DNA from: Carposina sasakii
Lineage: Eukaryota; Arthropoda; Insecta; Lepidoptera; Carposinidae
Length of the DNA stretch: 64,000 nucleotides
Direction of reading: 5' to 3'
NCBI GenBank assembly: GCA_014607495.2
Contig: CP053159.1
Location: 8,687,501 to 8,751,500, forward strand
The notes beneath the pieces were generated by a model. That model saw only the letters and a program-made list of their open reading frames with translations, did not search any database and was not told the origin of the DNA. Made by a program: the position numbers and the translations under genes. Numbering within the stretch: the stretch's first letter is position 1; each line of letters begins with the position of its first letter. Shown piece by piece: positions 32,640-42,167 of the stretch.

Positions 32640-32898
32640 CAGAGTGTAACAGAAAGGGTAGTGAAAAAGCTATGTAAATAGCTCACTATAGTGAACCTAT
32701 TTCCAAAATTTGAGACTCGAAATCACATGTTTATTTTCCAAGATTGCATATAAACATTCCTGAGTTGTGTAGAAATTCTCCATACTATCTGGAAAAATAA
32801 ACACGTGATTTCGAGTCAGAAATTTTGTGCGTATGTTCTTTTTAGTGGGCTATTTTCATATAGCTTTTCGCTTAACATACCCCTTTTGTTACACCTTG
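32640..32898. mobile_element. 259-bp foldback MITE with CAGAGTGTAACA ends
   Basis: Ends CAGAGTGTAACA and CAAGGTGTAACA face each other with TA outside (32638-32639, 32899-32900). An inner pair (ACTCGAAATCACATGTTTAT near 32713 and its near complement near 32800) makes a second stem, so nearly the whole element folds back. Same terminus family as 6481-6577. Confidence 0.75.
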
Positions 32899-34420
32899 TA
32901 TTCAAAGTATTTTATCAAATGACAAAATTGAAATTATTATTATTTACATTGCACTAACATGCGCGACAAGTGACGACAAACAAAGCAACTTAAAATATTT
33001 CGAAATTCATCGACATCGATCATGAATCATCGATCACCCTAACTCTCCTTTTAATTTAAGTAGGTCTAATATAGGTATACAAAACGCTATTTCTATGCAG
33101 CTAATATCCTGAACGAATCGGTTTAAAATCGTGTCGAGTATTTACGTCCATACAGGGAATTTTAGTAACTTGATCTACATCGAGTATATAATTTTAAAGT
33201 TAAAATTCGGTCCTAAAAATTTTTCCACCTCAAATTTCATTAGGTAGGTCCACAGAGAGTGATTTCTTCCGCCGACGCAGCTCGAGACTGATCGCCCAGT
33301 GTAGTGTCGCCTTTTTTCGTATTTCCCTCAGCTCTTACCCAAACTATACGTATTTTTCAACAAAGAATTCTCTCTTCAACTTTGGCTGTTGACTGATTAA
33401 TTGACTTTTGCCTCTGTAATCGCGCGTTCGACGTACCTACTTACTCATGGTGTACGGCATTAAGTTTGCAATCCATACGCTAAAAACATAGCACTTAATT
33501 AATAATTTATGATAATAACAAAAAGATGATTAAATCATTCAAATTTCTTACTGGGAATTATAGGGAGATACACCAGTGTGTTCTTATACAAGTAGGTACA
33601 CTAATGACAGAGCCAAACTTCACAGGCGTTTCGACCCGACTATGTAAATATGTAGTACATGCCACTTGTAACTGTCGGACTTTTATAGACCACTAAAATT
33701 TTTCGCAGAACTTTAGATCGTTGAATATAATGAACCCTCACTAGAAGTTTTTATCAATTCACTTTTTACATAGGAAAATACAATAGTTCACAGTAAAGTT
33801 ATAAACTATAATAATTTAAGTACGTTCTAGAACACAATCTTTACAAACGTAATTTTATCTGATCACGGTCCCGTGAGATTCATGAGTCGGAGGGGAGTAA
33901 TCTATAAAGAAAACAATAAGTACGAATTTTTTCTTCCTTTAAAACATAACACAACACCAACATTTTTAAATTGGAGTGGTATTTTATAAATTCATAAATG
34001 AATAATGCATAAATAGATAACTGAGCTCCGTACAAGTCCCAGCGGATACTGTAACGTTGAAATAGGTAGGATATTGCTTCGTTTCAACCAAGCGTCTTCA
34101 TGGATTACATCCATCCGCATATGAAGCTAGCACAAGAGTAGCTTAGCTAACCGTGTGAACAAGATTTAGGAAAAGGAAACGCACCCAAGTATTTCATTCC
34201 ATAAATTATACAGAATGTATTTGTTAGGGTACCCGTATGATCTTTACCTAATTTTGCTCCACGATAAGGGAACAAAATAATATTTTGGGAGATTTACTAA
34301 CCCTTACCATTTTGATATTAAAAATGTATATTTTTGAGAATTGAAAATTGTTATTAAGATTATTTTTAATTAGATAATTTGTTTAATAATATCTTCAAAG
34401 CTATAAGTAAGGATCTCATG
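32899..34420. other. AT-rich stretch, nothing recognised
   Basis: Contains a palindromic CATCGACATCGATCATGAAT and CATCGATCACC cluster near 33010. No gene or RNA recognised. Confidence 0.45.
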
Positions 34421-34979
34421 TAGGGTAAAGGGAGGTATGTTGGTGATATAAGTAATTTGGTGACATTTTTTATACTGGCTACCACACAGTTCCCTATGCG
34501 ATCAGATTCATGAGACAGCGCTAGGTCATTGTTACGAGTGTGAGGAAGATAAATATACATTACGCGCTCCGCTCTAACGTTCCTATGTTTACTAAACAAA
34601 CTTTTTTGACAAGTTGGGACCTGCAGCGCCATTGTTCAATGAATGTCGGCTGCGCTTTCGTATTTTGGATAAAATTAATTTATTTAATTAGTATTTCAAA
34701 GTAATTCTTATTCAAATTGTTCAATATACCATATATTACTGAATTAAAGCTATAGTGAAGTCGTGTCTGTGTCAAAGTAAGTATTTTTTCCTTATATTGT
34801 AACCGTTGTTTCTTAGTGTTTTCGTCAAAATGTTGGGTATGTTTTTGAATGGTTAACTTTAGATCTATTTTGCGCTTGAATTGAAAATTAATTGGAATAG
34901 TCAAGTACACACATCGAAAGGTTTCATTTTCAAGTTTAAGTAAAATGGGTTTTCATTTAAATTTAAAGTAATTTTTTTT

Positions 34980-35023
34980 TATCGCCAAATTACCTATACA
35001 TTTTTTTTATCACCAAATTACCT
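34980..35023. repeat. subterminal TATCACCAAATTACCT repeats, left side
   Basis: TATCGCCAAATTACCT at 34980-34995 and TATCACCAAATTACCT at 35008-35023 resemble the inner half of the terminal repeat (TATCACCAACATACCT). An inverted partial copy is at 34452-34464. They are good candidates for extra transposase-binding sites. Confidence 0.8.
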
Positions 35024-35040
35024 ATTTCTTAGGTTTGGCA

Positions 35041-36516
35041 ATGGAAGAAAAGAGAAAATATAGGAAATATAACCAGCAACAACTTCAAAAAGCTATCAGT
35101 CTTGTTAGAAATGAAGGTAAAACCATATATCAAGCTGCCAAGGACGCATACGTCCCATGGAGCACCTTGAAACGTTACCTTGGAAATGAAGACGATTCGG
35201 TAAGAAAAATGGGGAGGCCCTATGCACTGCCTTGCGATCTAGAGCTAAAACTTTACAATTATATTATAGAAATGCAAGAATTGGGTTTCGGACTGACTGT
35301 TTATCAAATTAGAAAATATGCGTATGATCTTGCTGAAGCAGCTGGTCGAGAGAACTTTTTGCCATCGGCTAATCGTATTGCAAGTAAATGGTGGTGGAAT
35401 AGTTTTAAGAGCAGGTATAATTTATGTTTACGTGTGCCAGAAAATCTTTCAGCCTACAGGGCTTCTATGGCTAACGAAACAATGGTCAAAGACTTCTTTT
35501 CTAAACTAGATGATGTTCTCACGAAACTCAATATCAAAAATAAATCTCATCTTATCTGGCATTGTGATGAGACTGGATTATCGTATGTTGTTAAACCATC
35601 GAAAGTTGTCACTGGAATTGGTAAGAAATACGTGTACAAAAGATCCTACGCTGAGCGTGGACAAACACAAACAATGATGGCATGTGTATGTGCCGATGGA
35701 ACATGGATTCCCCCGATGATAATCTTTAAAGGTGTTAGATGGAATGATACACTCAAAAATGATGCTCTACCCAACGCTCTTATTAAACTATCTCCCAAAG
35801 GGTGGATCAATTCCGATTTATTTCTGGAATGGTTAAATTTTTTCATAACTGCCATACCACCTGAACGTCCAGTAGTCCTCTTGATGGATTCACATTCTGC
35901 ACATGTTGGAGCAGAAGTTCTTAAGCTTGCAAAAGAGAACCAAATATATTTATTTACATTCCCAGCTCATTGCACACATCTTTTACAGCCTCTTGATGTA
36001 GGTCTATTCAAGCCTCTTAAAAGTTACTGGCGCGATAGCATGAATAGATACTTGAACAATAACCCTACAGACGCTCCAAATCGCAGTAACTTTAATTCCA
36101 TCTTGAATCCGGCATTTATAAGCGCATTCACGAAAAAAAATATAGAAAACGCTTTTAAAAAAACTGGCATATGCCCATTAGATGGCAGTGTTATTGCTGA
36201 GGAAGCATTACGACCTTCTGCTTTGACTAACACAGATCCTGCTACAGCTCCAGCTACAGGTCCCGCTACCACGGCTTCAAATAACACAACACCTAATAGT
36301 TCTTCAGGTCTTCAACGCACGGTGGAACAAATTTTAGAAACACCCAAAGCTTCAAAACGCCCAGAGAAAGTAAGAAAAAGAGATTCCAGTGCCAAATGCT
36401 TAATACCGACTAATGCAGATTTAAATGAAAATCAATTACAGGAAAATCTTCAGCCTCAACCTTCGACATCTGGCAAATCTGCCCCAAAAACAAAAAAAGC
36501 AAAACGCAAGAGATAG
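35041..36516 (+). CDS. pogo/Tigger-type transposase
   Basis: Cut-and-paste transposase of the DDE_1 (pogo/CENP-B-like) family, acting in the nucleus on the element's ends. The ATG at 35041 is preferred over an upstream TTG frame start: it has G at -3 and +4 and follows a TTTCTTAG|G acceptor-like site. Residue numbers here count from two residues upstream of that Met. An N-terminal pipsqueak-like HTH (about 10-52) precedes a CENP-B/Tc5-type HTH (about 65-132, with KWWWNSFKSRYNL). The catalytic core shows D178 (WHCDETG), D285 (LLMDSHSAH) and D321 (LLQPLDVGLFKPLK), all intact. The C-tail is basic and Ser/Pro-rich (KKAKRKR). No internal stop, so catalysis looks possible. Confidence 0.93.
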   Translation: MEEKRKYRKYNQQQLQKAISLVRNEGKTIYQAAKDAYVPWSTLKRYLGNEDDSVRKMGRPYALPCDLELKLYNYIIEMQELGFGLTVYQIRKYAYDLAEAAGRENFLPSANRIASKWWWNSFKSRYNLCLRVPENLSAYRASMANETMVKDFFSKLDDVLTKLNIKNKSHLIWHCDETGLSYVVKPSKVVTGIGKKYVYKRSYAERGQTQTMMACVCADGTWIPPMIIFKGVRWNDTLKNDALPNALIKLSPKGWINSDLFLEWLNFFITAIPPERPVVLLMDSHSAHVGAEVLKLAKENQIYLFTFPAHCTHLLQPLDVGLFKPLKSYWRDSMNRYLNNNPTDAPNRSNFNSILNPAFISAFTKKNIENAFKKTGICPLDGSVIAEEALRPSALTNTDPATAPATGPATTASNNTTPNSSSGLQRTVEQILETPKASKRPEKVRKRDSSAKCLIPTNADLNENQLQENLQPQPSTSGKSAPKTKKAKRKR

Positions 36517-36698
36517 AAAATGATTGGGAATGTGGATTGTGTGGAGTCTTGTACTCTACTGATGTGAAAAAAATAAATGGAGCGAAATGGATCCAATGTT
36601 CCTATTGTCTGACGCCTTACCATGAAATTTGCGCATCCATCGAAGATGCTGATCCTGAGGAACACCTGTATTATAGATGCGATCGTTGCCTAGAATAA
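36492..36698 (+). CDS. PHD-like zinc finger in the -1 frame behind the transposase
   Basis: In the frame one base back from the transposase, a 60-codon stretch after the stop reads NDWECGLCGV, WIQCSYCLTPYHEICA and YRCDRC, ending TAA at 36696-36698. Cysteine and histidine spacing is C-x2-C, C-x2-C-x4-H-x2-C, C-x2-C: the C4HC3 order of a PHD finger. Such C-terminal fingers are known in some pogo-type transposases. It has no Met at its start. It connects to the transposase through A AAA AAA (36492-36498), placed so that a -1 slip enters this frame. A one-base loss in the A-run is the simpler explanation. Confidence 0.75.
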   Translation, partial: KKSKTQEIENDWECGLCGVLYSTDVKKINGAKWIQCSYCLTPYHEICASIEDADPEEHLYYRCDRCLE

Positions 36699-36770
36699 TG
36701 TACTAAAGATCATATATATATATATATATATTATTTAATTTTCAAGTACAAAATATGTATTTTAGAGTAG

Positions 36771-36829
36771 TATCACCAAATTACCTACCTACTATCACCA
36801 ATCTACCGAACTCTGTCACCAAGTTACCT
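36771..36829. repeat. subterminal TATCACCAAATTACCT repeats, right side
   Basis: Three tandem variants (36771-36786, 36793-36807, 36814-36829) in the same orientation as the right terminal repeat, 160 bp inside it. They match the left-side boxes. A (TA)n run at 36712-36730 lies just before them. Confidence 0.8.
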
Positions 36830-37236
36830 TTAACTTCTTGGGAATTTAATAAACATTTTTCTTCCTAAGTATTGAATAATCATTCCGTAAACTGTATTAA
36901 GTATATAATTCAACTAATAAAGAATGTAAAAAAAAAAATTCAGTTCTTGTTTCCTTGTAAAATTACTATAAAACTAGTTTTATAATTTTTTATCACCAAC
37001 ATACCTCCCTTTACCCTAATCTGATGCATCCAAAGGCCTTGCATCGCGGATGCGTCCGAGTTTATAGGTATTTGTTTAGTTCCTTAGGCAGGCGATCAGC
37101 GTGTGTACACAGCACCGTTGCAAAATAAGTATAAACTCCAATGTAATTATGCAGTTCTTACTACAATCTCAGTATTATTATTAAAAGTTCATTCTAAGTT
37201 GCAGCTAGAGATGGGCGCCGAGAATATTCCCAATCT

Positions 37237-37774
37237 TCTCGAAGTGGAAACTTCTGAGAAGATTGAGAAATTACCGGTAAGTTTCCGTATCTTCTCATTT
37301 TGGTGAGAAGATAAAATATTATTAAAAAATATTACTTTATTCATCAAAGATGCGTTTAAAATTGAAGTAGAATGCATTTTAGGCTACACACAAACATTGC
37401 CTACCTGGCGCACGTGCGATCAATAAAGTTTTTATCTTTAGAAGTTTACCGCATGAGATCTTTTGTACGTGGGTTTCTATTGTTCTTCGTAGAATTTTGT
37501 TACAGTCTCGAAGTGGAAACTTCTGAGAAGATTGAGAAATTACCGGTAAGTTTCCGTTTCTTCTCATTTTGGTGAGAAGATAAAATATTATTAAAAAATA
37601 TTACTTTATTCATCAAAGATGCGTTTAAAATTGAAGTAGAATGCATTTTAGGCTACACACAAACATTGCCTACCTGGCGCACGTGCGATCAATAAAGTTT
37701 TTATCTTTAGAAGTTTACCGCATGAGATCTTTTGTACGTGGGTTTCTATTGTTCTTCGTAGAATTTTGTTACAG
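37237..37774. repeat. 269-bp tandem duplication inside the hAT 5' end
   Basis: Copy 1 at 37237-37505 and copy 2 at 37506-37774 differ by one base that I can see (CCGTATCTTC vs CCGTTTCTTC). The unit includes the 45-bp subterminal segment shared with the right end, so the left end carries it twice. Confidence 0.93.
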
Positions 37775-38399
37775 TCTCGTATTCAAGTTTTCTGGGAAAC
37801 TATTCGACCCTCATTAGTACGAAGCAGCTGTTTTATGACACTATGTGCTCAAACATGTCTTTTACTTCAGTCTGTTATTAGTCTTCTGATAGTCTACTGC
37901 TGTGCCGTATGTCTTGAAGGATACTGTTTCGATCACGCTTGTTTATTGGACTCTGATTCTCATTTATACGACGACTTGGCTTGTTAAATTGTTACTGTGA
38001 CTGTTATCTGTGATTTGGACTATCAAAACCGGACACTGGTGAATACTTCTTGATTCATAAGTACTTTTTATTTTATTATTTTAACATTTTGCAGACATTT
38101 AGAATATAACATAGAATCCTGTTGGTACCTTTGATTCTTCTTTATTTTGCAATCAATAAATGTTTTATTTTCATTTTTTTTTGTAAATAATCTGTACTCA
38201 TTCTAATAGAGAATAGATTTTATTGTACAAAATATATAGGTATTTATTCTAACCATATTCTAATTGCTCGTAATTTTTTATTTTCTATGTATTGTATGAT
38301 CTTGTAAATTTATTTTTTGGGCAAATTTTTAAACATAAGAATATTAGTTACATTCATGGTTGCAAAAAAGTTGACGAAACAATCAGACCCTGGTTTCAC

Positions 38400-38700
38400 C
38401 TCGAATTTCCCTTAATAATAAATAAATAAATAAAAAGAACTTTATTCAAAAGTAACAAATTTGCTGCTTATGTTAAGAGTAATATAATTTAGTATAGTTT
38501 TGAAATGGTCGGAGCCTCAGCATTAATGCTGTTTTTCAGTATCCGCCGGGATTTCTTACACTTAGTCTTCATAAATAAAAAACAGTTAGGCATAAAGTTA
38601 GGCATTAAATAAGTAACAAAAATTTGGAATAAGAAAAAAAGCATAAACAAAATAAAATAAACAGAATAAAATAAACGGAAGAGACCAACCGGTACCCCAT
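38400..38700 (-). repeat. antisense LINE 3' tail nested in the hAT element
   Basis: (AATA)n followed by AAAGAACTTTATTCAAAAGT and TCAGTATCCGCCGGGATTTC is the look of a LINE 3' UTR and A-rich tail in reverse orientation, 5' truncated. Family not determined. Confidence 0.45.
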
Positions 38701-38715
38701 GTAATCAGTTTTTTT

Positions 38716-39180
38716 AGGGTCTCGTACCCAAAGGATAAGGGACCCTATTACTAAGATTGCACTGTCCGTCTGTCTGCCTGTCTGTCACTAGGCCGCATCT
38801 CATAAACCGTGACAGCTAGAAAGTTGAAACCTTCACAGATGATGTAATTCTGTTGCTGCGATAACAACAAATACTAAAAACCGAATAAAATTAATATTTA
38901 AGGGCGGGCCCCATACAACAAACGTGATTCCTTTGCCGTTCCTTGCTCGATATTAACAACGGCAACAGGAAGACGCCCGAAACATTCACAGAGTATTCAG
39001 TTGTATAGTTATTTCAAAAATAATAAAATAAAATAAAACAAATATTTAAGGGGGGCTCCCATGCAACAAACGCGATCCTTTTGCCTTTTTTTTCTCGATC
39101 CCAGTGTCTAATGTTGTAAGGATAATCGTACGAAACCCTCCGTGCGCGAGTCCGCCTCGCACTTGGCTGGTTTTTTATTT
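38716..39180 (+). repeat. GGGTCTCGTACCC / CTCGCACTTGGC repeat nested in the hAT
   Basis: Begins TTTTAGGGTCTCGTACCCAA with GGACCCTATTACTAAGATTG and CTGTCTGCCTGTCTGTCACT, and ends GCGCGAGTCCGCCTCGCACT plus TGGCTGGTTTTTT. Both halves are familiar from a highly abundant lepidopteran non-coding repeat. The segment GGGGGGCTCCCATGCAACAA partly repeats GGGCGGGCCCCATACAACAA 150 bp earlier. Confidence 0.6.
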
Positions 39181-39570
39181 TTTTATTCGCCAACGTTGAC
39201 GTTCGCAGCAATACTCCAGTTACTGGAAGACTTTTGTACCGATAGGAGCCATATATTACACTGTTTTTTGAATGTTACCGATATTTAATTTTCCAAATGC
39301 TTTATTTTGTAAATTTTAATACTTAGGACGAATTCAGATTATTTACAGAATAAAAAACCGTTCTTCAATCTTATTATCTAATCTAATAAAATTATTGTTC
39401 ATTGATTTGATCACTTCGTATTATACTCATAAAGATACTTCAACATTATTATGTAGAGGTATATTCTTAATATTTCTAAGACATTTGGACGTTTAAAGAT
39501 TCAATCTCTGAAATAGACCTTAAAAAATATGCTGTTTTTATAGTAAGTCATCTTGTTTTCAGACTTAAAC

Positions 39571-40980
39571 ATGGGGAAGCCGAAAAAAGAAGTTATTTGG
39601 AAACATTTTAGAGTGAGAGATGACAAAACCATTATGTGCTCTCACTGTGACATTAAATACACTACTGCGAATGTAGTCAGAATGGAAAAACATTTGCAGA
39701 AATGTTTGAAATGTCCTGCTAACTTCAAAGCTGAGATATTAGAAACACTGTCGAAACCCAAAAAGAATGCTGATATTGTCAAAAAACCGTCAATACCAAG
39801 AAGTTTCAGAGTTGATGAAGGACAAAAGGAAAACGTTTCACCAAATGCAGAGAGTGCTACACTTATAATGCCATCAGCAAATCCACGAGTGAATCCGTTG
39901 GCAAAAGGAGACAAGCATGACTTAGATATGGCTTTATCCAAAGCTATATTTGTCACTGGGTCACCCTTCGTAATGGTGGAACATCCACTTTGGATTGAAT
40001 TCTTTGAAAAACTTCAACCATTGTATACTCTGCCCTCCCGAAAAACATTGTCAACAACATACTTAGACAAGATTCATGGTGACATGCGGAAAGAGACAAT
40101 TGAAGATCTCAGCATGCAGAGCTACCTACATCTGCAATGTGATGGTTGGAGCGATGTTCGCAATGAGGGTATAATAAACTTCCTAATTTCAAAACCAGAG
40201 CCAGTATTTGTGAAAAGCTTGGATACTGCCGACAATCGCCACACCAGTGAATATCTAGCTCAGGAAATACTGAAAGTTATGAACGAATACGGAAGAGATA
40301 AATTTTTTGCATTGGTGGGTGATAATGCCAAAAATATACAAAAAGCATTCAAGCTTGTAAAAGATTCTCAACCGCACATAACCTATTTGAATTGTGCTGC
40401 ACACACACTTAACTTATTATGTCATGACATTTTGCGCACAGAAAAATTGAAAATAGCTCTGGACATAGCCATTGAATGCGTTAAGTCGATAAAAAAAAGC
40501 CAAGTTTTAACTTCGATTCTGGCATCGGCGGTAAAGCAAAAACAGGCTGGAGAGACCCTGAAACTGCCATGCAAAACACGCTGGGGTTCATATTGCATTA
40601 GCTTGCAAAGCCTAATAAAAACTAAACTTGCCCTACAAACTTTAGCAGTCCATGAAAAGGCTTCAATGTTACCAACAAACACAAAACATAACTTGCTAAA
40701 CGAAGATTTTTGGGATAAAACAAAACAAATTATTGATATTATAAAAGCGGTAACGCAGGTTATTTTTAAACTTGAATCAGACAAGCTAAATATGCACACT
40801 GTTTTTCTGACATTGCGAAATATGAAGTCTGAACTGGAGTTCGCTTTGCTGCAGGTGAGTATGCTGAATGAAGATGAAAAGAATGACATTCTCATGGCAA
40901 CATTCCATCGAATGGCAATGTGTATAAAAACCAATACATCTAGCTGCCTACATGTTGGACCCAGCTACGCAAGGATCTGA
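39571..40980 (+). CDS. hAT transposase, N-terminal and core part (frameshifted)
   Basis: ATG 39571 (MGKPKKEV, A at -3) follows a TTTTCAG acceptor-like site, so an upstream non-coding exon is possible. Residues 8-46 form a BED zinc finger (C23, C26, H41, C45) for DNA binding. The hAT core shows D191 (LQCDGWSD), D251 (LVGDNAKN) and the C-x2-H motif NCAAHTLNLL (275-278). Reading in this frame goes off course after the A5 run at 40926-40930. Beyond it the matching frame is +1, continuing in the next entry. The last ~17 residues here are therefore not genuine. Confidence 0.9.
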   Translation: MGKPKKEVIWKHFRVRDDKTIMCSHCDIKYTTANVVRMEKHLQKCLKCPANFKAEILETLSKPKKNADIVKKPSIPRSFRVDEGQKENVSPNAESATLIMPSANPRVNPLAKGDKHDLDMALSKAIFVTGSPFVMVEHPLWIEFFEKLQPLYTLPSRKTLSTTYLDKIHGDMRKETIEDLSMQSYLHLQCDGWSDVRNEGIINFLISKPEPVFVKSLDTADNRHTSEYLAQEILKVMNEYGRDKFFALVGDNAKNIQKAFKLVKDSQPHITYLNCAAHTLNLLCHDILRTEKLKIALDIAIECVKSIKKSQVLTSILASAVKQKQAGETLKLPCKTRWGSYCISLQSLIKTKLALQTLAVHEKASMLPTNTKHNLLNEDFWDKTKQIIDIIKAVTQVIFKLESDKLNMHTVFLTLRNMKSELEFALLQVSMLNEDEKNDILMATFHRMAMCIKTNTSSCLHVGPSYARI

Positions 40981-41554
40981 ACTGGATTCTGAAGAAGAGG
41001 TGGTAGCTATGGAATATATTCACACAATCGCAAATCAGCTCAACATAGACATTGCAGAAAATCTTGCAAGCTTTAGAGCGAAAGATGGAAGATTGTGGGG
41101 AAAAGCATTTGTATGGAAAAGTGTGACATCTATGAGCCCAACGACCTGGTGGAAAGGCATTTGCAGCTCCACTTCACTGAGTAAAATCGCTTTGCGTATT
41201 CTTACTGCGCCCTGTACATCAGCTGCTGTTGAGCGCTCTTTCAGTACACATGGGAGGATACATAATAAATTAAGAAACCGCCTTACAGCTGAAAGAGCCG
41301 CCAAAATTGCATACGTTGCATATAACTGGAATTTATTAAACCGTAGTATCACATGTCCGGTTGAAGAAGAAGTGGAAGAAGATGAAGAATATTCCGTAAA
41401 TTCTTCAGACAACGAGTCATCAAATGATGAAATCTCAGTCCTTACCGAGATTCCGTCGCTAGATGCTTCATTGTCAGTGGTGGCTGGTCCAAGTGGTACA
41501 CAGCCGCACATGGAGTTTTTCGATTGCGATAATTTAGATAGTGATTCTGATTGA
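40931..41554 (+). CDS. hAT transposase, C-terminal part with dimerisation domain
   Basis: Continuation in the +1 frame, directly after the A5 run: LAAYMLDP, then the insertion-domain end, WGKAFVWKSV, PTTWWKGI, and the C-terminal hAT dimerisation block APCTSAAVERSFSTHGRIHN followed by KLRNRLTAERA. Glu in AAVERSFS is the third catalytic acid of hAT enzymes. The tail is acidic (EEEVEEDEEYSVNSSDNESS). An ATG at 40952 exists but is internal to the domain. One extra A separates the halves. If it is a real mutation the copy is dead. Confidence 0.9.
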   Translation, partial: PIHLAAYMLDPATQGSELDSEEEVVAMEYIHTIANQLNIDIAENLASFRAKDGRLWGKAFVWKSVTSMSPTTWWKGICSSTSLSKIALRILTAPCTSAAVERSFSTHGRIHNKLRNRLTAERAAKIAYVAYNWNLLNRSITCPVEEEVEEDEEYSVNSSDNESSNDEISVLTEIPSLDASLSVVAGPSGTQPHMEFFDCDNLDSDSD

Positions 41555-42167
41555 ATTTTGTTAGTTTAATGTAATTTTGTTAATATTTGATTTGTTTCTT
41601 TATTGAAATTTTAAATAAATGTTTGTAATTTAATATGATACCTCGTTTTATTTATCTTTGCATATTTATATAGTTCAGAGGTTTTAATTACTGTTTTCAT
41701 AAGACTGGATTAATTTGTTTAAAACAAATTAATAATACCTTCATATAAAATTACCTAGCCAGATATTTCAAGTACTGAAAACCATAGACACACATACACC
41801 TTTTAAAAACTTCATTCCAATGAAATCTCTCCCCTATCTCTAAACTACATCCCTGCCAAACTGCATCTTCAAATATAACGTAGTTTCTGCGATTTCGTTA
41901 TGAGTGTGTTTCACTTACATAAAACTTAACCAATAATCCAGTTTAATAATCGTAAATACGGATACAAGTACACTGAGCTTAGTAAAAAACGCACATTTCT
42001 TGCATCTTAGACCAATAATATGCAAATACTCCAATGAACAAAAAAATTTAATAGGAACATTTTATCTTCTCACCAAAATGAGAAGATACGGAAACTTACC
42101 GGGAGGATATCGGAAAGTTTCCACAAAATGGAAAGTTCTCGAGAAGTTGCCCATCTCTAGTTGCAGC

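Larger units (their letters stand above)
34423..37016 (+). mobile_element. complete pogo/Tigger-type DNA transposon
   Basis: Perfect 26-bp inverted ends lie at 34423-34448 and 36991-37016, starting GGGTAAAGGGAGGTATG. TA on both outer sides (34421-34422, 37017-37018) is the target duplication expected for the Tc1/mariner/pogo group. The 2594-bp element holds one long transposase ORF (35041-36516), an out-of-frame PHD-like domain just behind it, and AATAAA signals at 36848 and 36916. Copies of TATCACCAA(A)TTACCT lie inside both ends. Intact ends and ORF suggest recent insertion. It sits about 180 bp left of the hAT element. Confidence 0.95.
37206..42159 (+). mobile_element. complete hAT DNA transposon
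   Basis: Ends are TAGAGATGGGC (37206) and its inverted partner GCCCATCTCTA (to 42159). GTTGCAGC flanks both sides (37198-37205 and 42160-42167), an exact 8-bp target duplication as in hAT elements. A 45-bp inner segment (CCGGTAAGTTTCCGTATCTT onward) is shared in inverted orientation near 37274 and 42060. The 4954-bp element carries a BED-finger hAT transposase in two frames, a 269-bp tandem duplication near its left end, and two nested repeats (38400-38700 and 38716-39180). AATAAA at 41614 follows the coding region. Confidence 0.95.

Noticed and set aside
35035..35040. Transposase start at TTG 35035
   Set aside because: A nuclear gene should start at ATG; ATG 35041 is two codons later in a good context.
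37103..37575. Two open frames of 67 codons with nearly the same C-terminus (LEVETSEKIEKLPVSFR)
   Set aside because: They are produced by the 269-bp tandem duplication in the non-coding hAT end and carry no domain.
40422..40934. 170-codon minus-strand frame
   Set aside because: It is the antisense shadow of the hAT transposase core, rich in Ser/Cys/Phe as such shadows are.
41035..41511. 158-codon minus-strand frame
   Set aside because: Antisense of the hAT C-terminal domain and its acidic tail.
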